From assembly GCF_003008555.2 (NCBI RefSeq), contig NZ_CP027665.1:2170001-2234000 (forward strand): DNA of 64,000 nt. Reading direction: 5' to 3'. Within the stretch, counting starts at the first letter, position 1, and each line of letters opens with the position of its first letter. The DNA is from Pukyongiella litopenaei. Lineage in GTDB: Bacteria; Pseudomonadota; Alphaproteobacteria; Rhodobacterales; Rhodobacteraceae. Made by a program: the position numbers and the translations under genes. The notes below the pieces were generated by a model that was given only the letters and a program-made list of their open reading frames with translations, did no database searches and was not told the DNA's origin. Below are positions 55,344-63,599 of the stretch, one piece after another.

Positions 55344-55683
55344 GGGCGGCGGACAGAGAATGCCCCGGATCTCATGTCGCGGGGGTGATTCGGGATCGGC
55401 GCGCAGGCCGGGGCGTGGTGATCACTTGCGCTCTGGCCGGATGAAAGGGCTCTCTATCCTCAGGCGAGTTGACGTAGGGGAAACTTAGCCCGTGGCGTAA
55501 GTCGTCCTGATTTTGCCTTAAAATTGGGGCAGTTTGGCGGTATTTTCCCCTTTTTTGCGATCTGGGCGGCGTCCTAGCCTAGGTGCTGATCCCGATGATT
55601 CGCGGGCGCGTGGCATGTTGCCACGATGTGTAACGAATTTTGCCGCGGTCGCTGGGCCGGGGCGTTTAGGTGAGGACCAGTTC
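55344..55683. promoter_or_regulatory. Intergenic region between the Hint genes with two palindromes
   Basis: No gene seen. It holds a palindrome CCTAG-C-CTAGG around 55574 and a perfect hairpin CGTGGCA-TGT-TGCCACG at 55609-55625, about 60 bases before the next start. Both could be operator sites. GGTGAGGACC just before 55684 is the ribosome site. No clear promoter boxes. Confidence 0.45.
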
Positions 55684-57306
55684 ATGGCTGACGTTCAAGG
55701 GCCAACCACGGAAACGATCGATCCGACTTCCAACAACCCGACCAGCGTCTCGCAGACGACGATGGTTGAAACCACGAACAGCAACAACAACAGCGTTGAC
55801 GATGACGGGTTCGATCTGTCCGCCAACCTTGTGACCGGCAATATCAACAACCCGATCAACGTGGTCGTTGCCGTTGATACCTCTGGGTCGACCAGCAACC
55901 TGTCGGGATCGGATGTCGATGGCGACGGCGTCGAGGATACCTATCTCGAAGCCCAGGTCTATGCCGCCAAGCAGTTGTTCCAGGCCTATGTGGATGCCGG
56001 GTATGACCCCAGCGAGGTTACGATCTCGCTGGTGGATTATTCGACCAACGCGCAGAATTATGGCCCGTTTTCGCTCGACTCTGTCGGGCAGTCCGATTTC
56101 GAGGACGTGTTGGACGGCATGACCTCGGGCGGCTGGACGAACTACGAAAGGGCGCTGGGGGCGGCCGGCGACGCCTTTACCGATGCCGGGGCCGATCCGA
56201 ACGACAACAACCTACTTGTTTTCATGTCGGACGGCCGCCCCCGTCCCGGCGGGCAGGATATCCCCGGGGCGGCGCAGACGCTGGAAGACGACTGGAATGT
56301 CGATATCGCGGGCATCGGTGTCGGTGACAACAGCAGCCTCACGGCGCTGAACCAGCTCGACAATACGGTCGGCGCCACCAAGGTGTCGACCGGGCAGGAA
56401 CTGATCGACGAGATCGTCAAGCCGCTGTCCGCCGCCGAACTGGACTATGTCGAGGTGGTGATCGAGGGGGTGGACGAATTCGGCAACCCGCACACCCAGA
56501 CCGTGCAGATCCTGCCCACCGACATCAACCCCGACACCGGCCAGCCCTATATCAAGTCGAACCCGTCGGGCTGGGTGCTCGACAGTTTCCCGATCGATCC
56601 GGATTTTCCCTCGGGTCAGAATGTCGAGATTACGGTCAACAGTGTCTTTGCCGAAGATCCGGGCAATCCCGGCTCGGGTCCGCAGGTCGTGACCACGGTC
56701 CATAACCTGATGGTTGTGCCTTGTTTCGTGCTTGGCACCCATATCCGGACGCCGGAAGGGCAGGTCAGGGTCGAGGATCTCTGCGTCGGTGACCTGGTGA
56801 TGACCCGCGATCACGGGCCACAGCCGGTGCGCTGGATCGGGGTGTCGCATGTCTCGGCGGCGCAGATCGCGCGGCTGCCCGAACTGCGCCCGGTGGTGAT
56901 CCGGCAGGGGGCGCTGGGCAAGGACCGGCCCGCCGCCGATCTGCATGTGTCGCGCCAGCACCGTGTTCTGGTCGATGACTGGCGGGCGGCGCTGATGTTC
57001 GGTGTCGATGACGGTGTGCTGGTGCCCGCCATTGCCATGTGCAACGATGGCTCGGTGGCCGTCGATCATGCGTCGCAGGGCGTCACCTATTACCATATCG
57101 CGTTCGACCGGCACGAGGTGATCTGGTCCGAGGGCCTGGAAACCGAGAGCTTCTTTCCCGCCGCGCGGACGGTTCTGGCGATGACCGCGGCGCAGCGGGG
57201 CGAACTGTTCACGCTGTTCCCGGAGCTGGTCACCGGAGGCCAGCCGTTCGAGGCCGCGCGGCCACAGCCGGCGACACGGGCCGCGCGGATACTGGCGCAG
57301 GCCTGA
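55684..57306 (+). CDS. VWA-Hint domain protein
   Basis: A 540-residue protein. After a polar Ser/Asn/Thr-rich start (to ~45) a von Willebrand A domain has the MIDAS motif D65-T-S-G-S69, a matching threonine in GGWTNYERAL and FMSDGRPRP. An unusual EF-hand-like loop D77-V-D-G-D-G-V-E-D sits in its first helix. A beta-rich linker follows. Residues 347-540 are a Hint module starting PCFVLGTHIRTPEG with HVSRQHRVLV, very similar to the previous gene. No N-terminal signal peptide is seen, so type I or other export is inferred. The substrate of the Hint self-cleavage is unknown. Confidence 0.88.
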   Translation: MADVQGPTTETIDPTSNNPTSVSQTTMVETTNSNNNSVDDDGFDLSANLVTGNINNPINVVVAVDTSGSTSNLSGSDVDGDGVEDTYLEAQVYAAKQLFQAYVDAGYDPSEVTISLVDYSTNAQNYGPFSLDSVGQSDFEDVLDGMTSGGWTNYERALGAAGDAFTDAGADPNDNNLLVFMSDGRPRPGGQDIPGAAQTLEDDWNVDIAGIGVGDNSSLTALNQLDNTVGATKVSTGQELIDEIVKPLSAAELDYVEVVIEGVDEFGNPHTQTVQILPTDINPDTGQPYIKSNPSGWVLDSFPIDPDFPSGQNVEITVNSVFAEDPGNPGSGPQVVTTVHNLMVVPCFVLGTHIRTPEGQVRVEDLCVGDLVMTRDHGPQPVRWIGVSHVSAAQIARLPELRPVVIRQGALGKDRPAADLHVSRQHRVLVDDWRAALMFGVDDGVLVPAIAMCNDGSVAVDHASQGVTYYHIAFDRHEVIWSEGLETESFFPAARTVLAMTAAQRGELFTLFPELVTGGQPFEAARPQPATRAARILAQA

Positions 57307-57355
57307 GGGCGCTGTTCCGGCGAGGGCGACCGGTTTTTTCGGTTTCCGCGGGTGA

Positions 57356-58132
57356 TCAGCCGTCGCGATCGGCACGCGCGTTGCGCTGCTGCATCACGTC
57401 GCGCCCCAGCGTCAGCGTGTAATCGGCCAGTTCGCACAGCGCGGCATCTGCGCTCTGCGCGTCCCGTGCCTCGATCGCGTCGGCGATGCTGCTGTGCAGC
57501 GCGACGATGGCCTGCCGCGACCGCGCGGTGAAGGTGATCATGTTCATCAGCGGCTGCATCGCCTCGACGGCGCCGGCCAGCTGGTAGGACAGGACCGGGT
57601 TTCCCGCCCCGTCCACCAGCGCCCGGTGAAACGCCACGTCGGAGGCGCAGAAGGCTTCGTCGGTCAGGCCCGGCTGCGCCTGCCGGAAGCATTCGGCGCG
57701 CATGGTGGCGAGGTGATCGGCGCTGCGGCGTTGGGCCGACAGCGGGGCGCAGGCGCGTTCCAGCGCATAGCGCGCCTCGCAGGCGGTTTCGAAACTGACC
57801 GCGTTCATGCTCAGCAGCAGGGTCGCGGTGGTCACCTGCTGCGCATAGGCGTCTTCATAGCTCAGCCGGTTGACAAAGGCGCCGCCCGCGGCCCCGCGCT
57901 GGGTGCGGATCAGCGACTGCGCCGCCAGCCGTTTCAGCGCCTCGCGCACGGTGGGCCGCGACACGCGGAACTGTTCGGCAAGCTCGGCCTCGGATGGCAG
58001 CCGTTCGTCCACGATCAATGCGCCGCCGACGATGGCGTCGCGGATCGCCGCGGCGATCTGGGCGGACAGGTCCGCCGGGCTCTGCGGGTCCAGCTTCATG
58101 CGGGGCGCCGGGGCTGTCGGGTCACTTTTCAT
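57356..58132 (-). CDS. GntR-family (FadR type) transcriptional regulator
   Basis: A 258-residue regulator. The winged helix contains DERLPSEAELAEQFRVSRPT and VREALKRLAAQSLIRTQRGA; the FCD domain has FCASDVAFHRALVDGAGNPV and LHSSIADAIEARD with metal-type histidines. It is divergent from the DUF2182 gene with 56 bases between starts, and two direct repeats lie there. It probably controls both itself and the DUF2182-DUF1326-DinB operon. The effector is unknown. Confidence 0.9.
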   Translation of the reverse strand: MKSDPTAPAPRMKLDPQSPADLSAQIAAAIRDAIVGGALIVDERLPSEAELAEQFRVSRPTVREALKRLAAQSLIRTQRGAAGGAFVNRLSYEDAYAQQVTTATLLLSMNAVSFETACEARYALERACAPLSAQRRSADHLATMRAECFRQAQPGLTDEAFCASDVAFHRALVDGAGNPVLSYQLAGAVEAMQPLMNMITFTARSRQAIVALHSSIADAIEARDAQSADAALCELADYTLTLGRDVMQQRNARADRDG

Positions 58133-58134
58133 TT

Positions 58135-58159
58135 GTCTGACATTTAAAAGTCTGACATT
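58135..58159. promoter_or_regulatory. Direct repeats GTCTGACATT (putative GntR operator)
   Basis: GTCTGACATT occurs at 58135-58144 and 58150-58159, 15 bases apart, and the inverse GTCAGAC at 58194-58200. The GTC-T-GAC core resembles the GT-N3-AC pattern of FadR-type operators. It sits between the divergent gntR and DUF2182 genes. Confidence 0.7.
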
Positions 58160-58188
58160 CAGAGCGCAAGTGGAATCGGGGGGATTCG

Positions 58189-58950
58189 ATGCTGTCAGAC
58201 CGGATCAGGGCGATGGGGGCGCCGCATTGGCTGGCCCTGTTCGGCATGATCCTGGGGGCGTGGCTGCTGCTCTACCTGATGGCCGAGCCGGCCGGGCTGC
58301 GCGACGCGGTGGCGGTCTATGGCCGCGATTACTGGCGCGATTTCTGCACATTGACACCCGATGCGGCCGGGTTTGCGCGCATGGCGGCGATGTGGGCGCT
58401 GATGACGGCGGCGATGATGGCGCCGACCGTGCTGCCGGCGCTGGCCACATACGAGGACCTGCGCCATGCCGGGGCGGCGCCGCGACCGGGGGTGCTGGTG
58501 GCCGGTTACCTGGCGGTCTGGCTGGGCTATTCGCTGCTGGCCGCGGCGGCGCAGCTGGCGCTGTTCTCGGCCGGGCTGATGGACCCGCTGGGCCAGCGGG
58601 CGGTGCCGGTCCTGTCGGCGTTTCTGCTCGCCGGGGCGGGGGTCTATCAGTTCGCGCCGATGAAAGAGGCCTGCCTGAGCAGATGTCGCCGGCCGCTGGT
58701 CTTTTTCATGCAGTACTGGGACGAGGGGCCGTGGCGCAACGGCCTGCGGCTGGGGCTGGTCTGTCTCGGCTGCTGCTGGGCGCTGATGGCGCTGGCCTTT
58801 GTCGGCGGGGTGATGAACCTGGCCGTCATGGGGCTGGCGACGCTGATCATGGTGCTGGAAAAACTGCCCGGGATCGGGCGGTTCGTAACCCGCCCGCTGG
58901 GGGTCGTGCTGATCGCGGCGGCGGCGCTGCGGCTGGCGACAATCGTTTAG
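58189..58950 (+). CDS. DUF2182 integral membrane protein
   Basis: A 253-residue protein with seven or so membrane segments. MWALMTAAMMAPTVLPALA is the DUF2182 hallmark (W-x2-M-x2-AMM), and the cysteines in MKEACLSRCRRPLVFF and VCLGCCWALM are conserved in the family (predicted metal-binding membrane proteins). Function is not established. It starts right at the regulator's operator and is followed 16 bases later by DUF1326, the usual partner. Confidence 0.88.
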   Translation: MLSDRIRAMGAPHWLALFGMILGAWLLLYLMAEPAGLRDAVAVYGRDYWRDFCTLTPDAAGFARMAAMWALMTAAMMAPTVLPALATYEDLRHAGAAPRPGVLVAGYLAVWLGYSLLAAAAQLALFSAGLMDPLGQRAVPVLSAFLLAGAGVYQFAPMKEACLSRCRRPLVFFMQYWDEGPWRNGLRLGLVCLGCCWALMALAFVGGVMNLAVMGLATLIMVLEKLPGIGRFVTRPLGVVLIAAAALRLATIV

Positions 58951-58966
58951 ACAAGGGAGAAGACAG

Positions 58967-59602
58967 ATGGCTCTGGACACATTGGAGGTCGGCACGGTGC
59001 CCTGGACGATCAAGGGCGAGCTGATCCTGAACTGCAACTGCACGGTATTCTGCCCCTGCGTGGTCAGCCTCGGCCAGCATCCGCCGACCGAAGGCTACTG
59101 CCAGGCCTGGGCGGGTGTGCGCATCGACGAGGGCCAGTATGGCGACGAGGATATCTCGGGGCTGAATGTGGGGCTGATGCTGGAGATCCCCGGCCTGATG
59201 GGGCGCGGCAACTGGAAGGCGGCGGCCTATATCGACGACCGGGCGACCGATGCCGCCTATGACGGGCTGGTGAACATCTTTTCCGGCGCGGCACGCGGCA
59301 CGACGGGGCTGTTTTCGGTGCTGGTCAGCGAATTCCTGGGCGCGGAACGCGCGCCGGTGGTGTTCGAAACCGAAGGCAAGGCGCGCCGCCTGATGGTCGG
59401 CAAGAAGATCCAGGGCGAGGTGGTGCCGGTCGAGGGCCACAAGGGCGAGGACATCGTCGTCACCAACACCCAATACTGGATGGGCCCCGACATCACCGTG
59501 GCGACCGCGACCAGGGGCCGGGTCCGCGCCTTTGGCCGGGTGTGGGATTTCGATGGCCGTTCAGCCGAGATCTGCCAGATCGACTGGCAAGGGCCGCGGT
59601 GA
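58967..59602 (+). CDS. DUF1326 domain-containing protein
   Basis: A 211-residue cytosolic protein. The N-terminal cysteine cluster LNCNCTVFCPCVVSLGQ is the DUF1326 signature and looks like a metal site. The rest forms beta-rich strands (RVWDFDGRSAEICQIDW at the end). Family function is unknown, but genes for DUF1326 and DUF2182 are commonly adjacent. It overlaps the DinB gene by one base (TGATG). A clear GGGAGAAG ribosome site precedes it. Confidence 0.88.
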   Translation: MALDTLEVGTVPWTIKGELILNCNCTVFCPCVVSLGQHPPTEGYCQAWAGVRIDEGQYGDEDISGLNVGLMLEIPGLMGRGNWKAAAYIDDRATDAAYDGLVNIFSGAARGTTGLFSVLVSEFLGAERAPVVFETEGKARRLMVGKKIQGEVVPVEGHKGEDIVVTNTQYWMGPDITVATATRGRVRAFGRVWDFDGRSAEICQIDWQGPR

Positions 59603-60108
59603 TGATCACCCCCGGCTACTGCCGTGAAATGGCGCGCTACAACGCCTGGCAGAACCGGCAGCTGTCGGGGTTGCTGCAGGGGATGGAGGCGGGCGAACTG
59701 ACCCGCGACCGGGGCGCGTTCTTCGGGTCGATCCTCGGCACGCTCAATCACCTGGTCTGGGGCGACCTGATCTGGATGGCGCGGTTCGACGGCAGCGACC
59801 GCCCGGTGGGTGGGATCGGCGACGGCACCGCAAGGCATGACGGATACGAAGGCTGGGCCGGGGAACGGGCGGCGCTGGACGCGCGGATCGAAACCTGGGC
59901 GGCCGGGGTGGGCGAGGCCGCGCTGCGCGGCGATCTGCGCTGGGTCTCCGGCGCGACCGGGCAGGAGGCGACGCGTCCGCTGGCAACCTGCGTGGTGCAT
60001 ATGTTCAACCACCAGACCCATCACCGCGGCCAGGTGCATGCCATGTTGACGGCGGCGGGCAGCGCCGCGCCGGTCAGCGACCTGGTGTTCATGCCGGGGG
60101 CTGAATGA
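59602..60108 (+). CDS. DinB family protein
   Basis: A 168-residue four-helix bundle. Metal-site histidines are visible in LGTLNHLVWGDLIWMARF and VVHMFNHQTHHRGQVHAML, the DinB/YfiT signature. Members bind Zn or Ni and include thiol-dependent transferases and bacillithiol transferases; the thiol used here is unknown. It is the third gene of the DUF2182-DUF1326 operon by overlap, and would act in the cytoplasm. Confidence 0.88.
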   Translation: MITPGYCREMARYNAWQNRQLSGLLQGMEAGELTRDRGAFFGSILGTLNHLVWGDLIWMARFDGSDRPVGGIGDGTARHDGYEGWAGERAALDARIETWAAGVGEAALRGDLRWVSGATGQEATRPLATCVVHMFNHQTHHRGQVHAMLTAAGSAAPVSDLVFMPGAE

Positions 60109-60152
60109 CGGCCCAGGCCGGCGCGGGCGGTGACGACGGGAGCCTCCGGCGG

Positions 60153-60175
60153 GGATATTTTTGGCAAGAGGAAGG
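60153..60175 (+). repeat. Intergenic repeat motif, copy 4
   Basis: The same core as at 7813, with the longer shared left flank GGGAGCCTCCGGCGG. It stands between the DinB and acrylyl-CoA reductase-like genes, 27 bases before the latter's start. Confidence 0.8.
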
Positions 60176-60202
60176 GGCGGGACCGCCCGGACAGGAGACG
60201 AG

Positions 60203-61195
60203 ATGTTCAACGCATTGGTTGTGAGGAAGGACGAGGAGAGCGGCAAGACCGGTGCCGCGGTCGAACAGGTATCGCTCGAGGATCTGCCGCAGGGCGAAGT
60301 CACCGTGGCGGTCGAGTATTCGACCGTGAACTACAAGGACGGGTTGTGTATCGGCCCGGGCGGCGGGCTGGTGCGCAAGTATCCGCATGTGCCGGGGATC
60401 GATTTCGCCGGAACGGTCGAGACGTCGTCGGACGACCGCTATGCGCCCGGCGACCGGGTGGTGCTGACAGGCTGGCGCGTGGGCGAGGCCCATTGGGGCG
60501 GCTATGCGCAGAAGGCGCGGGTGCGCGCCGACTGGCTGGTGCCGCTGCCCGACGGGTTGAGCACGCGGCAGGCGATGGCGGTCGGCACGGCGGGGTTCAC
60601 CTCGATGCTCGCGGTGATGGCGCTGGAGGATCACGGGCTGGAGCCCGGGCACGGCCCGGTGCTGGTGACCGGCGCGGCGGGTGGTGTCGGCAGCGTGGCG
60701 ACGGCGATCCTGGCCAACCTGGGCCATGACGTGGCCGCGGTGACCGGGCGGCCCGAGACGGCGGAGTATCTGACCGCGCTGGGCGCGGCGCGGATCGTTC
60801 CGCGCGAGGAGCTGAACGAGACCACCAAAAGGCCGCTGGAAGGGGAAACCTGGGCCGGCTGCGTCGACGCGGTGGGCGGCGCGATGCTGGCACGCGTCCT
60901 GGGGCAGATGAAATATGGCTGCCCGGTGGCCGCGGTCGGGCTGGCCGGCGGGGCGGCGTTGCCTGCGACCGTGATCCCGTTCCTGCTGCGCGGGGTGAAC
61001 CTGCTGGGCATCGACAGCGTGATGCAGCCTTATGACAACCGCCTGCGGGCCTGGCAGCGGATCGCGCGCGACCTGCCGATGGACAAGCTGGAGGCGATGG
61101 TGCGGCCGGCGGTGATGGCCGATCTGCCGCAGCTGGGCGCGGATATCCTGAAGGGCCGGGTGCAGGGCCGCGTGGTGGTGGATGTGAACGCCTGA
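60203..61195 (+). CDS. acuI: Acrylyl-CoA reductase-like quinone oxidoreductase (AcuI/YhdH)
   Basis: A 330-residue zinc-free medium-chain reductase. MFNALVVRKDEESGKT, YSTVNYKDGLCIG and VLVTGAAGGVGSVATAILA match AcuI/YhdH, and the start follows AGGAGACG. AcuI reduces acryloyl-CoA to propionyl-CoA with NADPH, a detoxification step in DMSP catabolism in this group. The BCCT carrier two genes downstream would fit uptake of betaine or DMSP, though no DMSP lyase is in the window. The name is firm at family level, the substrate less so. Confidence 0.88.
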   Translation: MFNALVVRKDEESGKTGAAVEQVSLEDLPQGEVTVAVEYSTVNYKDGLCIGPGGGLVRKYPHVPGIDFAGTVETSSDDRYAPGDRVVLTGWRVGEAHWGGYAQKARVRADWLVPLPDGLSTRQAMAVGTAGFTSMLAVMALEDHGLEPGHGPVLVTGAAGGVGSVATAILANLGHDVAAVTGRPETAEYLTALGAARIVPREELNETTKRPLEGETWAGCVDAVGGAMLARVLGQMKYGCPVAAVGLAGGAALPATVIPFLLRGVNLLGIDSVMQPYDNRLRAWQRIARDLPMDKLEAMVRPAVMADLPQLGADILKGRVQGRVVVDVNA

Positions 61196-61394
61196 AGACC
61201 GGGTCAATTCAGAGGCCGCGGCAGCGGGGCGCGTGCCGGTGATGCGGCGCGTTGCGGCGCCTCCGGTTGCGTGTTGCCGCCGAATGACGTTACGCTGGTG
61301 GCCGAAGAACCGCCCCGCAGGCCGGGCCGAGGCCCCGGCCAACATGACGGGTTCGGCCCGGCCGGCGCGGTTTCGAAGACAGGAGGAGGGGACA

Positions 61395-61820
61395 ATGTTC
61401 AGCAAGATCATGGTGCCGGTCGACCTGACGCATGGCGGCAAGCTGGGCCGCGCCCTGGAGGTTGCCGCCGACCTGGCCAGGCATTACGGGGCCGAGATCT
61501 GTTATGTCGCGGTCACCGCGGCGACGCCGGGGCCGCTGGCGCACAATCCGAAGGAATTCGCGGCCCGGCTCGACGATTTCGCGCGGTCCGAGGCGGACAG
61601 GCGCGGCGTGACGGCCACCTCGCACAGCGTCGTCAGCCACGATCCGGCGGTCGATCTGGACACTGCGCTGCTGGCGGCGCGCAAGGAAACCGGCGCGGAC
61701 CTGGTGGTCATGGCCAGTCATGTGCCGGGAATCGCGGACTGGCTGGTGCCCAACCACGGCGGGCACATGGCGCAACATGCCGGGGTCTCGGTGATGATCG
61801 TGCGCGAGGAAGGCCACTGA
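61395..61820 (+). CDS. Universal stress protein
   Basis: A 141-residue UspA-family protein. MFSKIMVPVDLTHGGKLGRA is the N-terminal strand and ATP-loop region, DLVVMASHVPGIADWLVPNH the C-terminal G-x2-G-like nucleotide site (with altered glycines), and AGVSVMIVREEG the last strand. AGGAGGAGGGG precedes ATG 61395. It may associate with the BCCT transporter gene 43 bases downstream; small Usp proteins next to BCCT or TRAP carriers are common in this group. Nucleotide binding is uncertain. Confidence 0.88.
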   Translation: MFSKIMVPVDLTHGGKLGRALEVAADLARHYGAEICYVAVTAATPGPLAHNPKEFAARLDDFARSEADRRGVTATSHSVVSHDPAVDLDTALLAARKETGADLVVMASHVPGIADWLVPNHGGHMAQHAGVSVMIVREEGH

Positions 61821-61862
61821 TCCGGGATCATCGCGACAATCCAAGCAACGGGAGGCCCACAG

Positions 61863-63503
61863 ATGGTCGACGAAACCACCAACCAGGGAATACCCGAACC
61901 CGAGGGCGACGCGGATGTGATCGACACCTCGTATGAAATCGGACAGGACAACGTCGAAGGCAATCTTGGCCCGTTCGGGTTCGACATTCACAACCCGGTT
62001 TTCCTGGTGTCCGGGATTTCCATCGTCGCGTTCGTGTTCTACGCACTGGCGCTTCCGGAACAGGCCGCCGCGTTCTTCGGGTGGCTGCGGCCGACGCTGA
62101 CGTCGAATTTCGACTGGTTCTTCATGTGGTCGGCGAACATCTTCGTGCTGTTCTGCCTGATGCTGATCGTCACGCCGTGGGGCAGCGTGCGCATCGGCGG
62201 TTCCGACGCATCGCCCGATTACAGCTATCTCGGCTGGTTCGCGATGCTGTTCGCCGCCGGCATGGGGATCGGGCTGATGTTCTTCGGCGTGCTGGAGCCG
62301 GTCTATCACATGGCCGTGTCCGAACCGCTGGGCGTGCCGTCGCCGATCGCCGAGGATGGCACGATCATCGCCGCCAATGTCGATGCGGCCAAGCGCATGG
62401 GGCTGGCGGCCACGATCTATCACTGGGGCCTGCATCCCTGGGCGATCTACGCGGTGGTGGCGCTGGCGCTGGCGCTGTTCACCTACAACAAGGGCCTGCC
62501 GCTGACGATCCGGTCCGCCTTCTACCCGATTTTCGGCGAACGGATCTGGGGCTGGACCGGGCATGTCATCGACACGCTCGCGGTGTTCGCAACCCTGTTC
62601 GGGCTGGCGACGTCGCTGGGGTTTGGCGCGCAGCAGGCCAATGCCGGGCTTGAGCATATCTACGGCGTGCCCAACAGCGTCAGCGTGCAGGTGATCCTGA
62701 TCACCGTGATTACCGCCATCGCGCTGATCTCGGTTCTGCGCGGGCTGGATGGCGGGGTGAAGGTGCTGTCCGAGATCAACATGGTGATCGCGGCGCTGCT
62801 GCTGTTCTTCGTGCTGTTCGCGGCGGGGGCCGGGGCGATCCTGTCGGATTTCATCGCCGGGCTGGGGGCCTATGCGCGGGACATCCTGCCGCTGTCTAAC
62901 CCGCACGGGCGCAGCGATACCGGCTATATCCACGGCTGGACCACCTTCTACTGGGCCTGGTGGATTTCCTGGTCGCCCTTCGTGGGCATGTTCATCGCCC
63001 GCGTCAGCCGGGGGCGGACCGTGCGCGAATTCGTGATCTGCGTGCTGATCATCCCGTCGCTGGTCTGCGTGCTGTGGATGGCGGTGTTCGGTGGCGCGGC
63101 GATCGACCAGGTTCTCTCCGACCCGGTCGGCAGCGCGGTGAAGGCGCAGGTGATCGACAGCTACAACCCGCCGATCTCGCTCTTTGCGATGCTCGAAGGG
63201 CTGCCGATGGCGGCGATCACCTCGACCATCGCGATCGTCTTGGTGATCGTGTTCTTCATCACCTCGTCGGATTCGGGGTCGCTGGTGATCGACACCATCA
63301 CCGCCGGCGGCAAGATCGACGCGCCGGTGCCGCAGCGGGTGTTCTGGTGCACCTTCGAGGGCGCGGTGGCCATCGTGCTGCTGATCGGCGGCGGGCTGGG
63401 CGCGTTGCAGGCGATGGTGATCTCGACCGGGTTGCCGTTCACGCTGGTCCTGCTGCTGATGTGCTGGGCGGTCCTGAAGGGGTTGCAATCGGAAACCCGA
63501 TAG
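61863..63503 (+). CDS. BCCT family transporter (glycine betaine/choline/DMSP type)
   Basis: A 546-residue permease with twelve membrane segments. The family signature is complete: FAAGMGIGLMFFGVLEP in TM3 and WTTFYWAWWISWSPFVGMF followed by IARVSRGRT in TM8 (aromatic substrate box). The FITSSDSGSLVIDTI segment is also conserved. It imports a quaternary ammonium or sulfonium solute with Na+ or H+. The N-terminal acidic 45 residues are cytosolic. An ABC-independent osmolyte or DMSP carrier is inferred from the neighbouring acuI. Confidence 0.92.
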   Translation: MVDETTNQGIPEPEGDADVIDTSYEIGQDNVEGNLGPFGFDIHNPVFLVSGISIVAFVFYALALPEQAAAFFGWLRPTLTSNFDWFFMWSANIFVLFCLMLIVTPWGSVRIGGSDASPDYSYLGWFAMLFAAGMGIGLMFFGVLEPVYHMAVSEPLGVPSPIAEDGTIIAANVDAAKRMGLAATIYHWGLHPWAIYAVVALALALFTYNKGLPLTIRSAFYPIFGERIWGWTGHVIDTLAVFATLFGLATSLGFGAQQANAGLEHIYGVPNSVSVQVILITVITAIALISVLRGLDGGVKVLSEINMVIAALLLFFVLFAAGAGAILSDFIAGLGAYARDILPLSNPHGRSDTGYIHGWTTFYWAWWISWSPFVGMFIARVSRGRTVREFVICVLIIPSLVCVLWMAVFGGAAIDQVLSDPVGSAVKAQVIDSYNPPISLFAMLEGLPMAAITSTIAIVLVIVFFITSSDSGSLVIDTITAGGKIDAPVPQRVFWCTFEGAVAIVLLIGGGLGALQAMVISTGLPFTLVLLLMCWAVLKGLQSETR

Positions 63504-63548
63504 GCCTGCACGCAAAGCTTGAAACCCGGCGCGCATTGCGCCCTTATG

Positions 63549-63580
63549 CAACAGCCCCGGCTTGGTCGCCGGGGCTGTTG
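63549..63580. terminator. Strong hairpin after the BCCT gene
   Basis: Perfect 13-base stem CAACAGCCCCGGC / GCCGGGGCTGTTG with a six-base loop (63562-63567), in the 96-base gap between the BCCT stop and the next start. Very stable; TCGTGC follows, so no long T run. Confidence 0.75.
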
Positions 63581-63599
63581 TCGTGCAGGGGATCTCCGT

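Noticed and set aside
54291-57306. Hint modules as inteins
   Set aside because: They are C-terminal and lack the downstream extein and the terminal His-Asn pair needed for splicing.
61290-63551. 753-residue minus-strand open frame opposite the BCCT gene
   Set aside because: Arg/Gln/His/Asp-rich antisense frame; BCCT signatures are on the plus strand.
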